Assembly: GCF_008274585.1 (NCBI RefSeq)
Contig: NZ_VTRT01000001.1
Location: forward strand, 496,001-560,000
Direction of reading: 5' to 3'
DNA: 64,000 nucleotides
Source of the DNA: Pedobacter sp. BS3
GTDB taxonomy: Bacteria > Bacteroidota > Bacteroidia > Sphingobacteriales > Sphingobacteriaceae
Below, piece after piece: positions 1-7,778 of this stretch. Within the stretch, counting starts at the first letter, position 1; every line of letters starts with the position of its first letter. The position numbers and the translations under genes were made by a program. The notes under the pieces were generated by a model that made no database searches, was not told where the DNA came from, and saw nothing but the letters and a program-made list of their open reading frames with translations.

Positions 1-149
1 GCACAATCCTCAATCGCAACGCCGTTATCGCCGTCAACCAGGATGATCAGCTTACCCGGCGGATGCATTTTAACATCCACCAGAAACAGGTCACTCCTGT
101 CGGCAATTTTTTCCTCAACAAGTTCCGAAACACGTTTTTCGATATCCAT
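1..149 (-). CDS. rimP: Ribosome maturation factor RimP, N-terminal part (cut by window edge)
   Basis: The ATG at 149 (minus strand) opens a frame that runs off the left edge, so only about 49 residues are visible. They begin MDIEKRVSELVEEK and contain FLVDVKMHPPGKL and ILVDGDNGVAIEDC, which match the N-terminal alpha/beta domain of RimP, the 30S assembly factor that binds the pre-30S particle. In most bacteria rimP is followed by nusA and infB; here those genes would lie beyond the edge. A promoter at 210-240 and a terminator-like hairpin at 166-195 precede the gene, so its operon may be controlled by attenuation. The identification rests on a short stretch but on a characteristic one. Confidence 0.85.
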   Translation of the reverse strand, partial: MDIEKRVSELVEEKIADRSDLFLVDVKMHPPGKLIILVDGDNGVAIEDC

Positions 150-165
150 TGCAGAATATTAGTGT

Positions 166-195
166 AAAAAAAAGAGGGGACAAACGCGTCCCCTC
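166..195 (-). terminator. Terminator-like hairpin in the rimP leader (candidate attenuator)
   Basis: On the minus strand GAGGGGAC (195-188) pairs perfectly with GTCCCCTC (181-174) around a 6-nt loop and is followed by eight T (173-166). This is a textbook intrinsic terminator, but it sits between the rimP promoter (210-240) and the rimP ATG (149). It could attenuate rimP transcription, or it could end a transcript coming from the element at 300-425. Confidence 0.7.
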
Positions 196-209
196 CTCTC
201 AGATTGGTG

Positions 210-240
210 CAAATATAGGTAAAATAAATTTGATGTGCAA
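210..240 (-). promoter_or_regulatory. Bacteroidota-type promoter for rimP
   Basis: On the minus strand the -7 box is TATATTTG (217-210), a perfect TAnnTTTG match, and TTG (240-238) lies 20 nt upstream at the -33 position. The expected start of transcription is near 203, giving a leader of about 54 nt that contains the hairpin at 166-195. Confidence 0.7.
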
Positions 241-289
241 AGCCCTGATTTTAAATTGAATAAATTACAGGCATGCATCTGTATTTTTG

Positions 290-425
290 ATTTGAAAAGC
301 AGAGACGGTATCGTTTCCGAAGCGGCAATCCCGTTTTCCGCTCATACGCCTGCAACCTGCCCCGAAACCTCGTGGGGGCCTTAGCCACAGGCCGGTATCC
401 GCTGCAACCGGGTTTAGTTAACTGC
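290..425 (-). ncRNA. GC-rich conserved element, copy B (candidate structured RNA)
   Basis: Read on the minus strand, the 59-nt core (400-342) begins GGATACCGGCC, has a GTGG...CCAC hairpin, then CACGAGG, TCGGGGC and GCAGGCGTATGA. The same blocks in the same order and over the same length occur at 53630-53688 on the plus strand. The base composition is far more GC-rich than the surrounding spacer. Neither copy has an adjacent transposase. It may be a small RNA, or the end of a mobile element; the function is unknown. Confidence 0.4.
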
Positions 426-463
426 AGCCAGTGCTGCTATTATTGCAAGAATCAGAGTACAAG

Positions 464-512
464 CTCGTCCGCGTTTGCAAACGCGGATGCCTGAAAACAG
501 CGATTGTATCGC
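464..512. repeat. REP-like double-hairpin element, copy 1
   Basis: TCGTCCGCGTTTGCAAACGC starts a 49-bp unit of two hairpins: CCGCGTTTG/CAAACGCGG, then GCGAT-TGT-ATCGC (500-512). Close copies lie at 21976-22022 and 31153-31199. All are intergenic. The form resembles REP doublets mobilised by RAYT transposases, but no such transposase is in the window. Confidence 0.65.
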
Positions 513-534
513 TTTAACAAGGCTCAACTATGGC

Positions 535-730
535 ACTAACGCCCTGGCTCGTGTCTTCATAAATGAAGCTTCGTGAAGACACGGAGCTTGGCTTGGGCTT
601 ACTTTAGCTCGACGGGATTTATGATCTCGTCGGCAATTACCCCGGATTTATAATTCTACTAACGCCCTGGCTCGTGTCTTCACGAGCCAGCATAAATGAA
701 GCTTCGTAAAGACACGAAGCTTGGCTTGGG
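535..730. repeat. Two direct copies of a hairpin repeat upstream of the PL6 gene
   Basis: A unit beginning ACTAACGCCCTGGCTCGTGT occurs at 535-598 and again at 658-730, each ending near CTTGGCTTGGG. In the first, GTGTCTTCA pairs with TGAAGACAC around a 14-nt loop. The spacer between them holds CTTTAGCTCGACGGGAT (602-618), whose reverse complement occurs at about 31275-31291, so pieces of this family are dispersed. No coding capacity was seen in 513-823. Confidence 0.6.
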
Positions 731-823
731 TAATCCGAACGAAGCTTCAGCTTCGCCCGATTGGTAATATCATCTGCATCTCCTGTCAAGAGAATTTGCA
801 AAAGTGAAATCTTATTCCGAATA

Positions 824-850
824 TTGGTAAACCAATTATTGGTAAACCAA
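824..850. promoter_or_regulatory. Two tandem palindromes TTGGTAAACCAA, candidate operator
   Basis: TTGGTAAACCAA occurs at 824-835 and again at 839-850, each an inverted repeat TTGGT-AA-ACCAA, 15 bp apart, ending 17 bases before the PL6 lyase ATG. The arrangement suggests a dimeric regulator binding twice. Two TTGGTA half sites also sit just upstream of eda (8448-8461). The regulator itself is not visible. Confidence 0.5.
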
Positions 851-867
851 ATCAATTATAATTCTAA

Positions 868-2109
868 ATGAGAAGTTCCCTTTTACTACTATGCACTTTG
901 CTGTTAAGCAGTTTATCGTTTACCTATTCGCAAACCGCTATTCAAACATCATTTGAAAGCTCAGATGGCTATAATCCAGGAAATATAAATGGACAAAACG
1001 GCTGGAGCGTTACCAGCGGAGATGTCGCCGTTTCTAATGCCGCAGCTAAAACCGGAACACAATCCGTTAAGTTTAGTGCGGGCAATACGGCTTTGTTAGC
1101 AAAATACACCGCTTACAGCGGCACGGTTACCGGCTTGCGGAACGAAGTTTATGCGGATTTGTGGATAAAACCGGTAGCATTCACCACAAAGGGGTTAACT
1201 ATAAACGGCGACGACCTTTTCGGAGGAAGCACCAAACGAATCTTCATGATTGAGTTTACCACTGATAATAAAATCAAAGTGTATAACGGCTCTTCGGGTA
1301 GCAATGCCGGTACATGGACAGCCAACCAATGGATACGCATTTCTGTTAAAGCCGATTTCTCTACAGAGAAATATAACGTTGCATTTGATGGCGTAGTTGC
1401 CGGAACTGACTTCGCCTTCAGGGAAACCTATGCTCCTACCACCAGCGGAAGCCGGGAAGCCGGAGTTAAGGAATTTCACTCGTTGCGGTTTAACCATAGC
1501 AGCGATTCGCAAACAGCGACCTCAGAAGCGTACATAGACGATATTTACGTAGGAACAAATCCCATAGCCGACGTATCTTTCGGAGCTTCATCTACCGCCC
1601 GTACCATAACCGTTACCCAACCCGATTATGGAACTATCAGCTTATCGCCCGCTAAATCCACATACAACCTTGGCGATGAAGTTACCGCGACACTAACATT
1701 ACCATCCGGTTACACCAACCTTGGCTGGACAGGCAGCTTATCCGGAACGGAACTCAGCAAAAATTTCACCGTAACCGGCAATATGACCATTGGCGCTAAT
1801 ACCGGTATTGACAGCAGCAATCCGCCACCAAAATATACTATCACCATAAATCCGCCGGAGAATGCGCAAATCACGCTATCGCCAACATCGGCAGATAATA
1901 CCTACTACAAAGAAACTAAGGTAACCGCTACCATTACGTATGAACCCTGTTACCAGTTCAATGGCTGGACGGGAAACCTCTCGGGAACTGAAATCAGCAA
2001 AACGTTCACGGTAACTTCCGATATGACCATTGGTGCGCAAATTGTCGAAAATACAACACCATCGGTTACCCGGACGGTAACTTCGGTTACCGAGTTAAAA
2101 ATGCGCTGA
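868..2109 (+). CDS. Secreted PL6-type polysaccharide lyase, N-terminal part (frameshifted gene)
   Basis: This frame begins with a signal peptide (MRSSLLLLCTLLLSSLSF, cut after about YSQ). Residues about 24-235 form a beta-rich domain like those of carbohydrate-binding or jelly-roll modules. Two InlB-B-like bacterial repeats follow (GYTNLGWTGSLSG and YQFNGWTGNLSG). It ends in TVTSVTELK and then a premature TGA. In PL6 enzymes this motif runs on into the beta-helix (ELKNALNAxxPGD). Adding one A to the five-A run at 2097-2101 joins it exactly to the frame starting at 2115 (ALNAMNPGDIIEVADGTY). So 868-4100 is one gene broken by a single base, either real or a sequencing error. Confidence 0.8.
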   Translation: MRSSLLLLCTLLLSSLSFTYSQTAIQTSFESSDGYNPGNINGQNGWSVTSGDVAVSNAAAKTGTQSVKFSAGNTALLAKYTAYSGTVTGLRNEVYADLWIKPVAFTTKGLTINGDDLFGGSTKRIFMIEFTTDNKIKVYNGSSGSNAGTWTANQWIRISVKADFSTEKYNVAFDGVVAGTDFAFRETYAPTTSGSREAGVKEFHSLRFNHSSDSQTATSEAYIDDIYVGTNPIADVSFGASSTARTITVTQPDYGTISLSPAKSTYNLGDEVTATLTLPSGYTNLGWTGSLSGTELSKNFTVTGNMTIGANTGIDSSNPPPKYTITINPPENAQITLSPTSADNTYYKETKVTATITYEPCYQFNGWTGNLSGTEISKTFTVTSDMTIGAQIVENTTPSVTRTVTSVTELKMR

Positions 2110-2114
2110 ACGCC

Positions 2115-4100
2115 ATGAATCCCGGCGACATTATAGAAGTTGCTGACGGAACGTATAACCTGAGCAGCGTTAAAATCACCCGTTCAGGATGCCAGAAACG
2201 CCCCATTATCATACGGGCCCAGCACCAGGGACAAGCCATATTTAACGGCAGCACCGCTTTTGTTCTTGAAAGTATACAATATGTAACCCTTCAGGGATTT
2301 TCGTTTCAGAGTGAGAATATCGGTACAGGCATCAAGCTTCAGAACAGCAGCTATACACGTATCACCGGCAACAATTTCGCCATTAAGGAAAATAGCTCAT
2401 GCAACTGGGTATACATTGGCGATACGTTCGGTAGTACTGAACCGCTTAAATCAGGTCATAACCTGATTGACCACAATGTGTTTGACGGAAAAACCCAGCC
2501 CGGAAAATACATTGTACTGGATGGAAACATTAACCAGCAAAGCCAGTATGACACTATTCGCTATAACCTGTTCAAGAATAACGGGCCGAGGGTAGCTAAC
2601 GAAAAAGAGAGCATTCGCATTGGTGTAAGTGCCTTATCAAAAAGCAGCGGTTTTACAGTAGTAGAGTATAATCTTTTCCAGGATTGCGATGGAGACCCGG
2701 AAATTGTTTCCGTAAAATCATGCGACAATATGGTACGTTACAATACCTTTCAGCGGTGTCTCGGAACGGTATGTTTACGGCAGGGCGAACGAAGTGTTGT
2801 TGAAGGAAATTACTTTTTTGGCGAAGGCAAAACCGCCATTTTCACCGATGAAGACAGTGGCTCAAGCAGTACTATAGGCTGTGGCGGTGTACGTGTGTAC
2901 GGTCGCGGGCATAAGGTAATTAACAATTATTTTGAAGGCCTTACCGGCGACAGGTGGGATGCCGCCTGCACCATCACAAACGGCGATGTTACCAACAGCT
3001 CAACCAGCTTATCAGACCATTACCTGCCCGAAGACCTGGTTTTCGCATTTAATACGTTGGTCAACAACAAATCTAATGTTGAAATTGGTTTTGACAACGG
3101 GGGTAAATATTCAAAGTATCCCATTAACTGCCAGATAGCCAATAACATTGTAGTGGCCAATGCCAACCCGATAATTAAATCGTACAGCACATCGGCACTG
3201 GCCGGAGTAAGCTTCTCCAATAACATCATGTATCCTACCGGGACAGCGTCTATCGGCATTTCTGCCACATCATCACAGGTAATAAATACCGACCCCAAAC
3301 TAATACACCCGGCATGCAGCGGCAGTGATTGCGCTTTAACAACTGCGGCACGCATATTTCGGCTAAGCGAAAACAGTCCGGCGATTGACGCTGCCACCGG
3401 CGATTTCAATTTTGTTACGCTGGATAATGAAGCCCAATCCCGGACCGGCCTGAAAGATATCGGCGCCACCGAATATAAACCGGGCACAACCATTACTACA
3501 GGCGCATTAAACGATGAAAATGTTGGCCCCAATGCTGTGGCGTTCACCTACAGCTATAATTCATCGTCAACATTACCTGTAAAACTAACCGGTTTTCAGG
3601 CAATTGCCCAGGGTAATCAGGTTCAGCTTCGCTGGAATACCGCCAGCGAAATTAATGTGAAGCAATACGATGTGCAAGGGCAGATTGCCGATGGTTCATT
3701 TAAAACAATAGTTACGGTAATGGCTTCCGGTTCAAGGCAATATTCGGCACAGCATACCAATCCCCTCGCGGGATGGAATTATTACCGTTTAAAAATTACC
3801 GATAACGATGGCAGCTTCGATTATTCGCCGGTTGCTGCAGCTAAGATATTAACTGCCGGAGCCGTTGTATTTCCAAACCCGGCAGATCAATTTGTTAATA
3901 TTAGCCTGGATAACGTACCGGCTAATGGCACAAGGCTAAACCTGGTCAATTTACAAGGCGTTGTTGTACAGACCATACCGGCGAAAGTCGCCGCCCGGCA
4001 AACACTGACAACAACTGATCTTCCAACCGGGATTTACCAGTTACAGGTTATAGAACCGGGTAGAAAACCGGTGTCATATCCCGTGGTGATTGCGCATTAA
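2115..4100 (+). CDS. PL6 family lyase catalytic beta-helix with type IX secretion C-terminal domain (frameshifted gene)
   Basis: This is the catalytic half of the gene that starts at 868. Residues about 1-460 are a right-handed beta-helix of the chondroitinase B/alginate lyase family PL6, with the family-typical stretches GGVRVYGRGHKVINNYFEGL and KSGHNLIDHNVFDGK. It would cleave uronate polymers, most likely alginate given the neighbouring KDG genes (inference), by beta-elimination. The tail (from about residue 490) has an LPVKLTGFQA linker and a type IX sorting domain (VVFPNPADQFVNISL...LPTGIYQLQV), so export and surface attachment need the PorV/GldJ machinery coded further on. Without the frameshift the ATG at 2115 would be internal; expressed alone, this half has no signal peptide. 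Confidence 0.85.
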   Translation: MNPGDIIEVADGTYNLSSVKITRSGCQKRPIIIRAQHQGQAIFNGSTAFVLESIQYVTLQGFSFQSENIGTGIKLQNSSYTRITGNNFAIKENSSCNWVYIGDTFGSTEPLKSGHNLIDHNVFDGKTQPGKYIVLDGNINQQSQYDTIRYNLFKNNGPRVANEKESIRIGVSALSKSSGFTVVEYNLFQDCDGDPEIVSVKSCDNMVRYNTFQRCLGTVCLRQGERSVVEGNYFFGEGKTAIFTDEDSGSSSTIGCGGVRVYGRGHKVINNYFEGLTGDRWDAACTITNGDVTNSSTSLSDHYLPEDLVFAFNTLVNNKSNVEIGFDNGGKYSKYPINCQIANNIVVANANPIIKSYSTSALAGVSFSNNIMYPTGTASIGISATSSQVINTDPKLIHPACSGSDCALTTAARIFRLSENSPAIDAATGDFNFVTLDNEAQSRTGLKDIGATEYKPGTTITTGALNDENVGPNAVAFTYSYNSSSTLPVKLTGFQAIAQGNQVQLRWNTASEINVKQYDVQGQIADGSFKTIVTVMASGSRQYSAQHTNPLAGWNYYRLKITDNDGSFDYSPVAAAKILTAGAVVFPNPADQFVNISLDNVPANGTRLNLVNLQGVVVQTIPAKVAARQTLTTTDLPTGIYQLQVIEPGRKPVSYPVVIAH

Positions 4101-4120
4101 TTTATAATGTTGATACATAG

Positions 4121-4157
4121 CGCAGACAGCATTTAAAACGCTGTCTGCGTTATTTTA
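4121..4157 (+). terminator. Intrinsic terminator after the PL6 gene
   Basis: CGCAGACAGC (4121-4130) pairs perfectly with GCTGTCTGCG (4140-4149), followed by TTATTTTA. It sits 20 bases after the PL6 stop codon. Confidence 0.8.
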
Positions 4158-4645
4158 CTAATTTAACCCGAGTTCGAGTTATTTATTTGATTATGAGCAT
4201 ATTGCTTCATTCTAACGCACAATTCCAGCCTTTTCCCGAAATCTCGCATAGGCGTCAAGTTAATTTTAGAGTTTTGCTATCAATTTGTTGATTATTAGAT
4301 AGTTATTGGCAAAAAAGTAGCAAGTGAACGCAGTGAGCTCATGAATGCCATTGGAAAACCATAAAACCCCTAATGAATAATCTCTGTTAAACCTGTTTTG
4401 AGCAGGATTATTAATCGAACTCACGTTAATTTAGAACCCAAAACTCACGTTATATTAAATATTAATATTGCTATAACACATAAAACAAACCTTATATTAC
4501 GACATTATCCATACCGAAGACGAGAGAGATGCTGATTAACAGGGTCATTATATTGAAGATGGATTAATATGCTGCTTGAAAGCGGTATTGTTTTTCCGCG
4601 GGCACCCCAACATGACGTATTTATGCCGCTGCCCGGATAGCCCAT
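4158..4645. other. AT-rich spacer without a gene
   Basis: I see no open frame with coding character. The 11-mer AACTCACGTTA occurs twice (4418-4428 and 4442-4452). The stretch near 4234-4256 (cccgaaa...tcgcat...gcgtcaag) resembles the inside of the inverted-repeat element at 31656-31761, so it may be an old repeat fragment. Confidence 0.4.
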
Positions 4646-4685
4646 AAACTTTTAGCCCGCGGTTTAAACTGCGGGCTAAAAGTTT
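4646..4685. terminator. 15-bp hairpin between convergent genes, probable bidirectional terminator
   Basis: AAACTTTTAGCCCGC (4646-4660) pairs without mismatch with GCGGGCTAAAAGTTT (4671-4685) around a 10-nt loop. It lies 59 bases beyond the stop of the leftward gapN-like gene and can act for that operon. Confidence 0.65.
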
Positions 4686-4744
4686 GCCGGAAGTTCAGAT
4701 CTCCCGGCATTTTCAGAATAACGTTGTACTAACCGGAGGTTAGC

Positions 4745-6367
4745 TTAAAAAATATACTTCGTGCTCAGGAAATTAGAAGTGTCATCATTAACAATTTCAT
4801 TAAGCAGGCGTTTATTATTATCGTTCAGCTTGGCTGCAACCAGTGAGCGGATAGAGAACGAACGCAGGGCGTCTACTACAGACAAAGTACCTTCGGCGCT
4901 GTCCTTACGTCCGGTGAACGGAAACACGTCCGGCCCACGCTGACACTGGCAGTTGATATTTACGCGGCTTACCTGGTTCACTAACGGATCGATAAGCGAT
5001 GCAATTACTGAAGCATTGTTGCTGAACACGCTCACCTGCTGACCGTGGGTTGATTCGATCAGGTATTCAATAGGCTCTTCCAGGTCATCAAACGGTACAA
5101 CCGGAATTACCGGGCCAAACTGCTCTTCGCGGTAAAGCTTCATTTTAGCATTAACCGGGTACACAATGGCCGGATATACAAACGATTCAACCGTTGCGCC
5201 GCCGCCCTTATTAATTACCTTGGCTCCGTTGGCTTCGGCATTTTCAATACATTCTTTTAAATAGGCCGGCTTGCCCAATTCAGGAAGCGGTGTTAACGAA
5301 ACGCCTTTTTCCCATGGCATACCGAATTTCAGCTTTTCAACGGCTTCGGTTAAACGGCGTAAAAACTCATGCGCTATGCTGCGATGTACAAAAACAATTT
5401 TAATGGCCGTACAGCGTTGTCCGTTGAACGATAAGGAACCCAGAACCGTTTCCTGAACAGCCAGATCCAGATCGGCATCTTTGGTAATGATAGCAGCGTT
5501 TTTGGCATCAAGGCCCAAAATAGCACGCAGACGGTTTACTTTAGGATGCAGCTTTTTCAGTTCATCGGCAACCTTGCTTGAGCCGATAAGGGTCAATACG
5601 TTGATCTTACCCGACTGCATCAGGGCCGGAACGATATTATTTCCACGTCCGTAAATGGTATTAACAACGCCTTTCGGGAAGCTTGAACGGAAGGCTTCCA
5701 GCATGGGGTAGTGCAATAAAGTACCATGCTTGGGTGGTTTAAACAGCAAGGTATTTCCCATGATCAGCGCCGGGATAAGCGTGGTAAAGGTTTCGTTCAG
5801 CGGATAGTTGAACGGCCCCATACACAGCACCACACCCAAAGGCGAACGGCGAACCTGGGCAACAATGCCCTGCTCAATTTCAAAGCGTGACGATTTACGG
5901 TCAATGTCTTTTAAGGCATCAATAGTAGCGTAAATATATTCTACGGTACGGTCAAACTCTTTCACAGAATCAGCGTATGATTTACCAATCTCCCACATGA
6001 TCAGCTTCACCACGATGTCTTTCTTCTCAATCATTTTATGGGTAAACTGCTCAACACAAGCTATACGATCCTGAACACTCATGGTAGGCCATTGTCCGCG
6101 GCCGTTATCATAAGCAGCAACGGCGGCATCCAGCGCTTCCATTGATTCTTTTTCGGTACAAACCGGGAAGCTTCCAATACGCTTCCGCTTTAATCCATCG
6201 GCAGTTTTTATACAAACAGGGGAAAATACTTCGTTTACATTACCATTCCACGGCTTCATTTCTCCGTTGCACAGGTATTCCCGCTGGTCTATCTCCTCCA
6301 GCAGATACTCTTTCGGTATCTGGCTCTCTTCAACAAAGATTGATTCTAACTGATCTTTGATACTCAT
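4745..6367 (-). CDS. gapN: Aldehyde dehydrogenase, GapN-like (NADP-dependent glyceraldehyde-3-phosphate dehydrogenase)
   Basis: This 540-residue protein is an aldehyde dehydrogenase of the non-phosphorylating GapN group, which oxidises glyceraldehyde 3-phosphate to 3-phosphoglycerate with NADP. Visible motifs are MGPFNYPLNE (Asn187), FKPPKHG (cofactor lysine 210) and the nucleophile Cys319 in FNGQRCTA. Where most family members have ELGGK with the general-base glutamate, this one reads GLDAK (about 285-289), so that residue seems replaced. It is the last gene of the leftward operon eda-MFS-gapN, 26 bases after the transporter. Eda produces pyruvate and glyceraldehyde 3-phosphate, so this enzyme would take the second product. 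Another aldehyde substrate, such as a KDG-derived semialdehyde, cannot be excluded. Confidence 0.75.
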   Translation of the reverse strand: MSIKDQLESIFVEESQIPKEYLLEEIDQREYLCNGEMKPWNGNVNEVFSPVCIKTADGLKRKRIGSFPVCTEKESMEALDAAVAAYDNGRGQWPTMSVQDRIACVEQFTHKMIEKKDIVVKLIMWEIGKSYADSVKEFDRTVEYIYATIDALKDIDRKSSRFEIEQGIVAQVRRSPLGVVLCMGPFNYPLNETFTTLIPALIMGNTLLFKPPKHGTLLHYPMLEAFRSSFPKGVVNTIYGRGNNIVPALMQSGKINVLTLIGSSKVADELKKLHPKVNRLRAILGLDAKNAAIITKDADLDLAVQETVLGSLSFNGQRCTAIKIVFVHRSIAHEFLRRLTEAVEKLKFGMPWEKGVSLTPLPELGKPAYLKECIENAEANGAKVINKGGGATVESFVYPAIVYPVNAKMKLYREEQFGPVIPVVPFDDLEEPIEYLIESTHGQQVSVFSNNASVIASLIDPLVNQVSRVNINCQCQRGPDVFPFTGRKDSAEGTLSVVDALRSFSIRSLVAAKLNDNNKRLLNEIVNDDTSNFLSTKYIF

Positions 6368-6393
6368 CTGATATTTATTTTGATATTATAAGG

Positions 6394-7758
6394 TTATAGC
6401 TTAATAACTTTCATGCGTGGAACCAGCAGCTTCATGACGCTCCAGGCCACCACATAGGCAATGGCACAGATACCGAACATAATGCTGTAACCGGTTTCTA
6501 TATGACCCAGGGCTTTGTAATGGTCGAATAAAAATCCGCCAAGTTTGGTGATCAGCACACCGCCGATACCACCTGCCATACCGCCGATACCGGTCACAGA
6601 GGCAACGGCTTTTTTAGGGAACATATCGGATACCGTGGTAAATATATTGGCAGACCAAGCCTGATGTGCTGATGCCCCGATGCCGATCAATACTACCGGG
6701 AACCAAACACTCAAATGACCTAAAGGCTGTGCTGCAAGTACAATGAGCGGGAAAAGTGCGATGATCAGCATAGCCCGCATCCGGCCATCGTATGGATTGT
6801 ATCCTTTTTTGATGAAATACACCGGGAACCAGCCTCCGCCAATACTGCCAAACATGGTCATGCTGTACAAAACAGCTAACGGTATGGTAATGGCCATGCC
6901 GGTTAGTCCATATTGCGCATTCAGGTAAGCCGGCAGCCAGAATAAAAAGAACCACCAAACGCCGTCTGTTAAGAACTTACCAAAGAAAAACGACCAGGTT
7001 TGCCGGTATTTCAATAGCTTGAACCACGAAACTTTTTCTGCCTCAACGGTAGAGTCTGGTTCAAGTACCGCTTCCACATCACTGTGAATGTATGCTTTTT
7101 CGGCAGCGCCCAGGCGTTTCTGTTTATCCGGTGTTTCGTAAAGCCAGAACCAGAATATCAGCCATAAAAATCCGCAGGCTCCTATAATTTCGAAAGCGGC
7201 GCCCCAACCCCAGTTAGCGGCTATCCACGGAACAGAAATTGGCGCTAAAATTGCTCCAACGTTTGAACCGGAATTGAAGATCCCGGTAGCAAAAGACCGT
7301 TCTTTCTTAGGAAAATATTCGGCAGTGGCTTTAATTGCAGCAGGAAAGTTCCCGGATTCGCCAAAACCAAGCACGGCTCTTGAAATAACAAAGCCTAATA
7401 CAGAAACCGATATGGCAGTGGCCCCAAATAAGGCTGCAACCGGCAGGAACAATTCGCCTACATTTTCTGCATATTTATGCATGATAGCACCCAGCGACCA
7501 GATGATCAATGCTAAAGCATATCCCCATTTAGTTCCTAAACGGTCGATTAACCGGCCGGCAAACAGCATTGAAATAGCATAAACAAACTGGAATACGGCG
7601 GCAATATTGGCATAATCTGTATTTGACCAGCCAAACTCCTTGGATAGCAAAGGCTGCAATAAGCTTAGCACCTGCCGGTCCAGGTAGTTGATGGTTGTGG
7701 CGAAAAATAGCAGGGCACAAATCGTCCACCGGTATTTTCCTATCTTTTCCTGAATCAT
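6394..7758 (-). CDS. MFS transporter, hexuronate/anion:cation symporter (ExuT-like)
   Basis: This 454-residue inner-membrane protein has about twelve hydrophobic segments and belongs to the anion:cation symporter family of the major facilitator superfamily. Typical stretches are TTINYLDRQVLSLLQPLL near the start and GESGNFPAAIKATAEYFP. That sub-family imports hexuronates and related acids such as glucuronate, galacturonate, gluconate or KDG. It lies between eda and the GapN-like gene in one leftward operon, 20 bases downstream of eda. Uptake of an unsaturated or free uronate released by the nearby PL6 lyase is the likely role (inference from context); the exact substrate cannot be read from sequence. 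Confidence 0.85.
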   Translation of the reverse strand: MIQEKIGKYRWTICALLFFATTINYLDRQVLSLLQPLLSKEFGWSNTDYANIAAVFQFVYAISMLFAGRLIDRLGTKWGYALALIIWSLGAIMHKYAENVGELFLPVAALFGATAISVSVLGFVISRAVLGFGESGNFPAAIKATAEYFPKKERSFATGIFNSGSNVGAILAPISVPWIAANWGWGAAFEIIGACGFLWLIFWFWLYETPDKQKRLGAAEKAYIHSDVEAVLEPDSTVEAEKVSWFKLLKYRQTWSFFFGKFLTDGVWWFFLFWLPAYLNAQYGLTGMAITIPLAVLYSMTMFGSIGGGWFPVYFIKKGYNPYDGRMRAMLIIALFPLIVLAAQPLGHLSVWFPVVLIGIGASAHQAWSANIFTTVSDMFPKKAVASVTGIGGMAGGIGGVLITKLGGFLFDHYKALGHIETGYSIMFGICAIAYVVAWSVMKLLVPRMKVIKL

Positions 7759-7778
7759 TTAATAAAGGTTTTTATGGT

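Noticed and set aside
3020-3547. 175-codon open frame on the minus strand inside the PL6 lyase
   Set aside because: It is antisense to the conserved beta-helix, without promoter or ribosome site.
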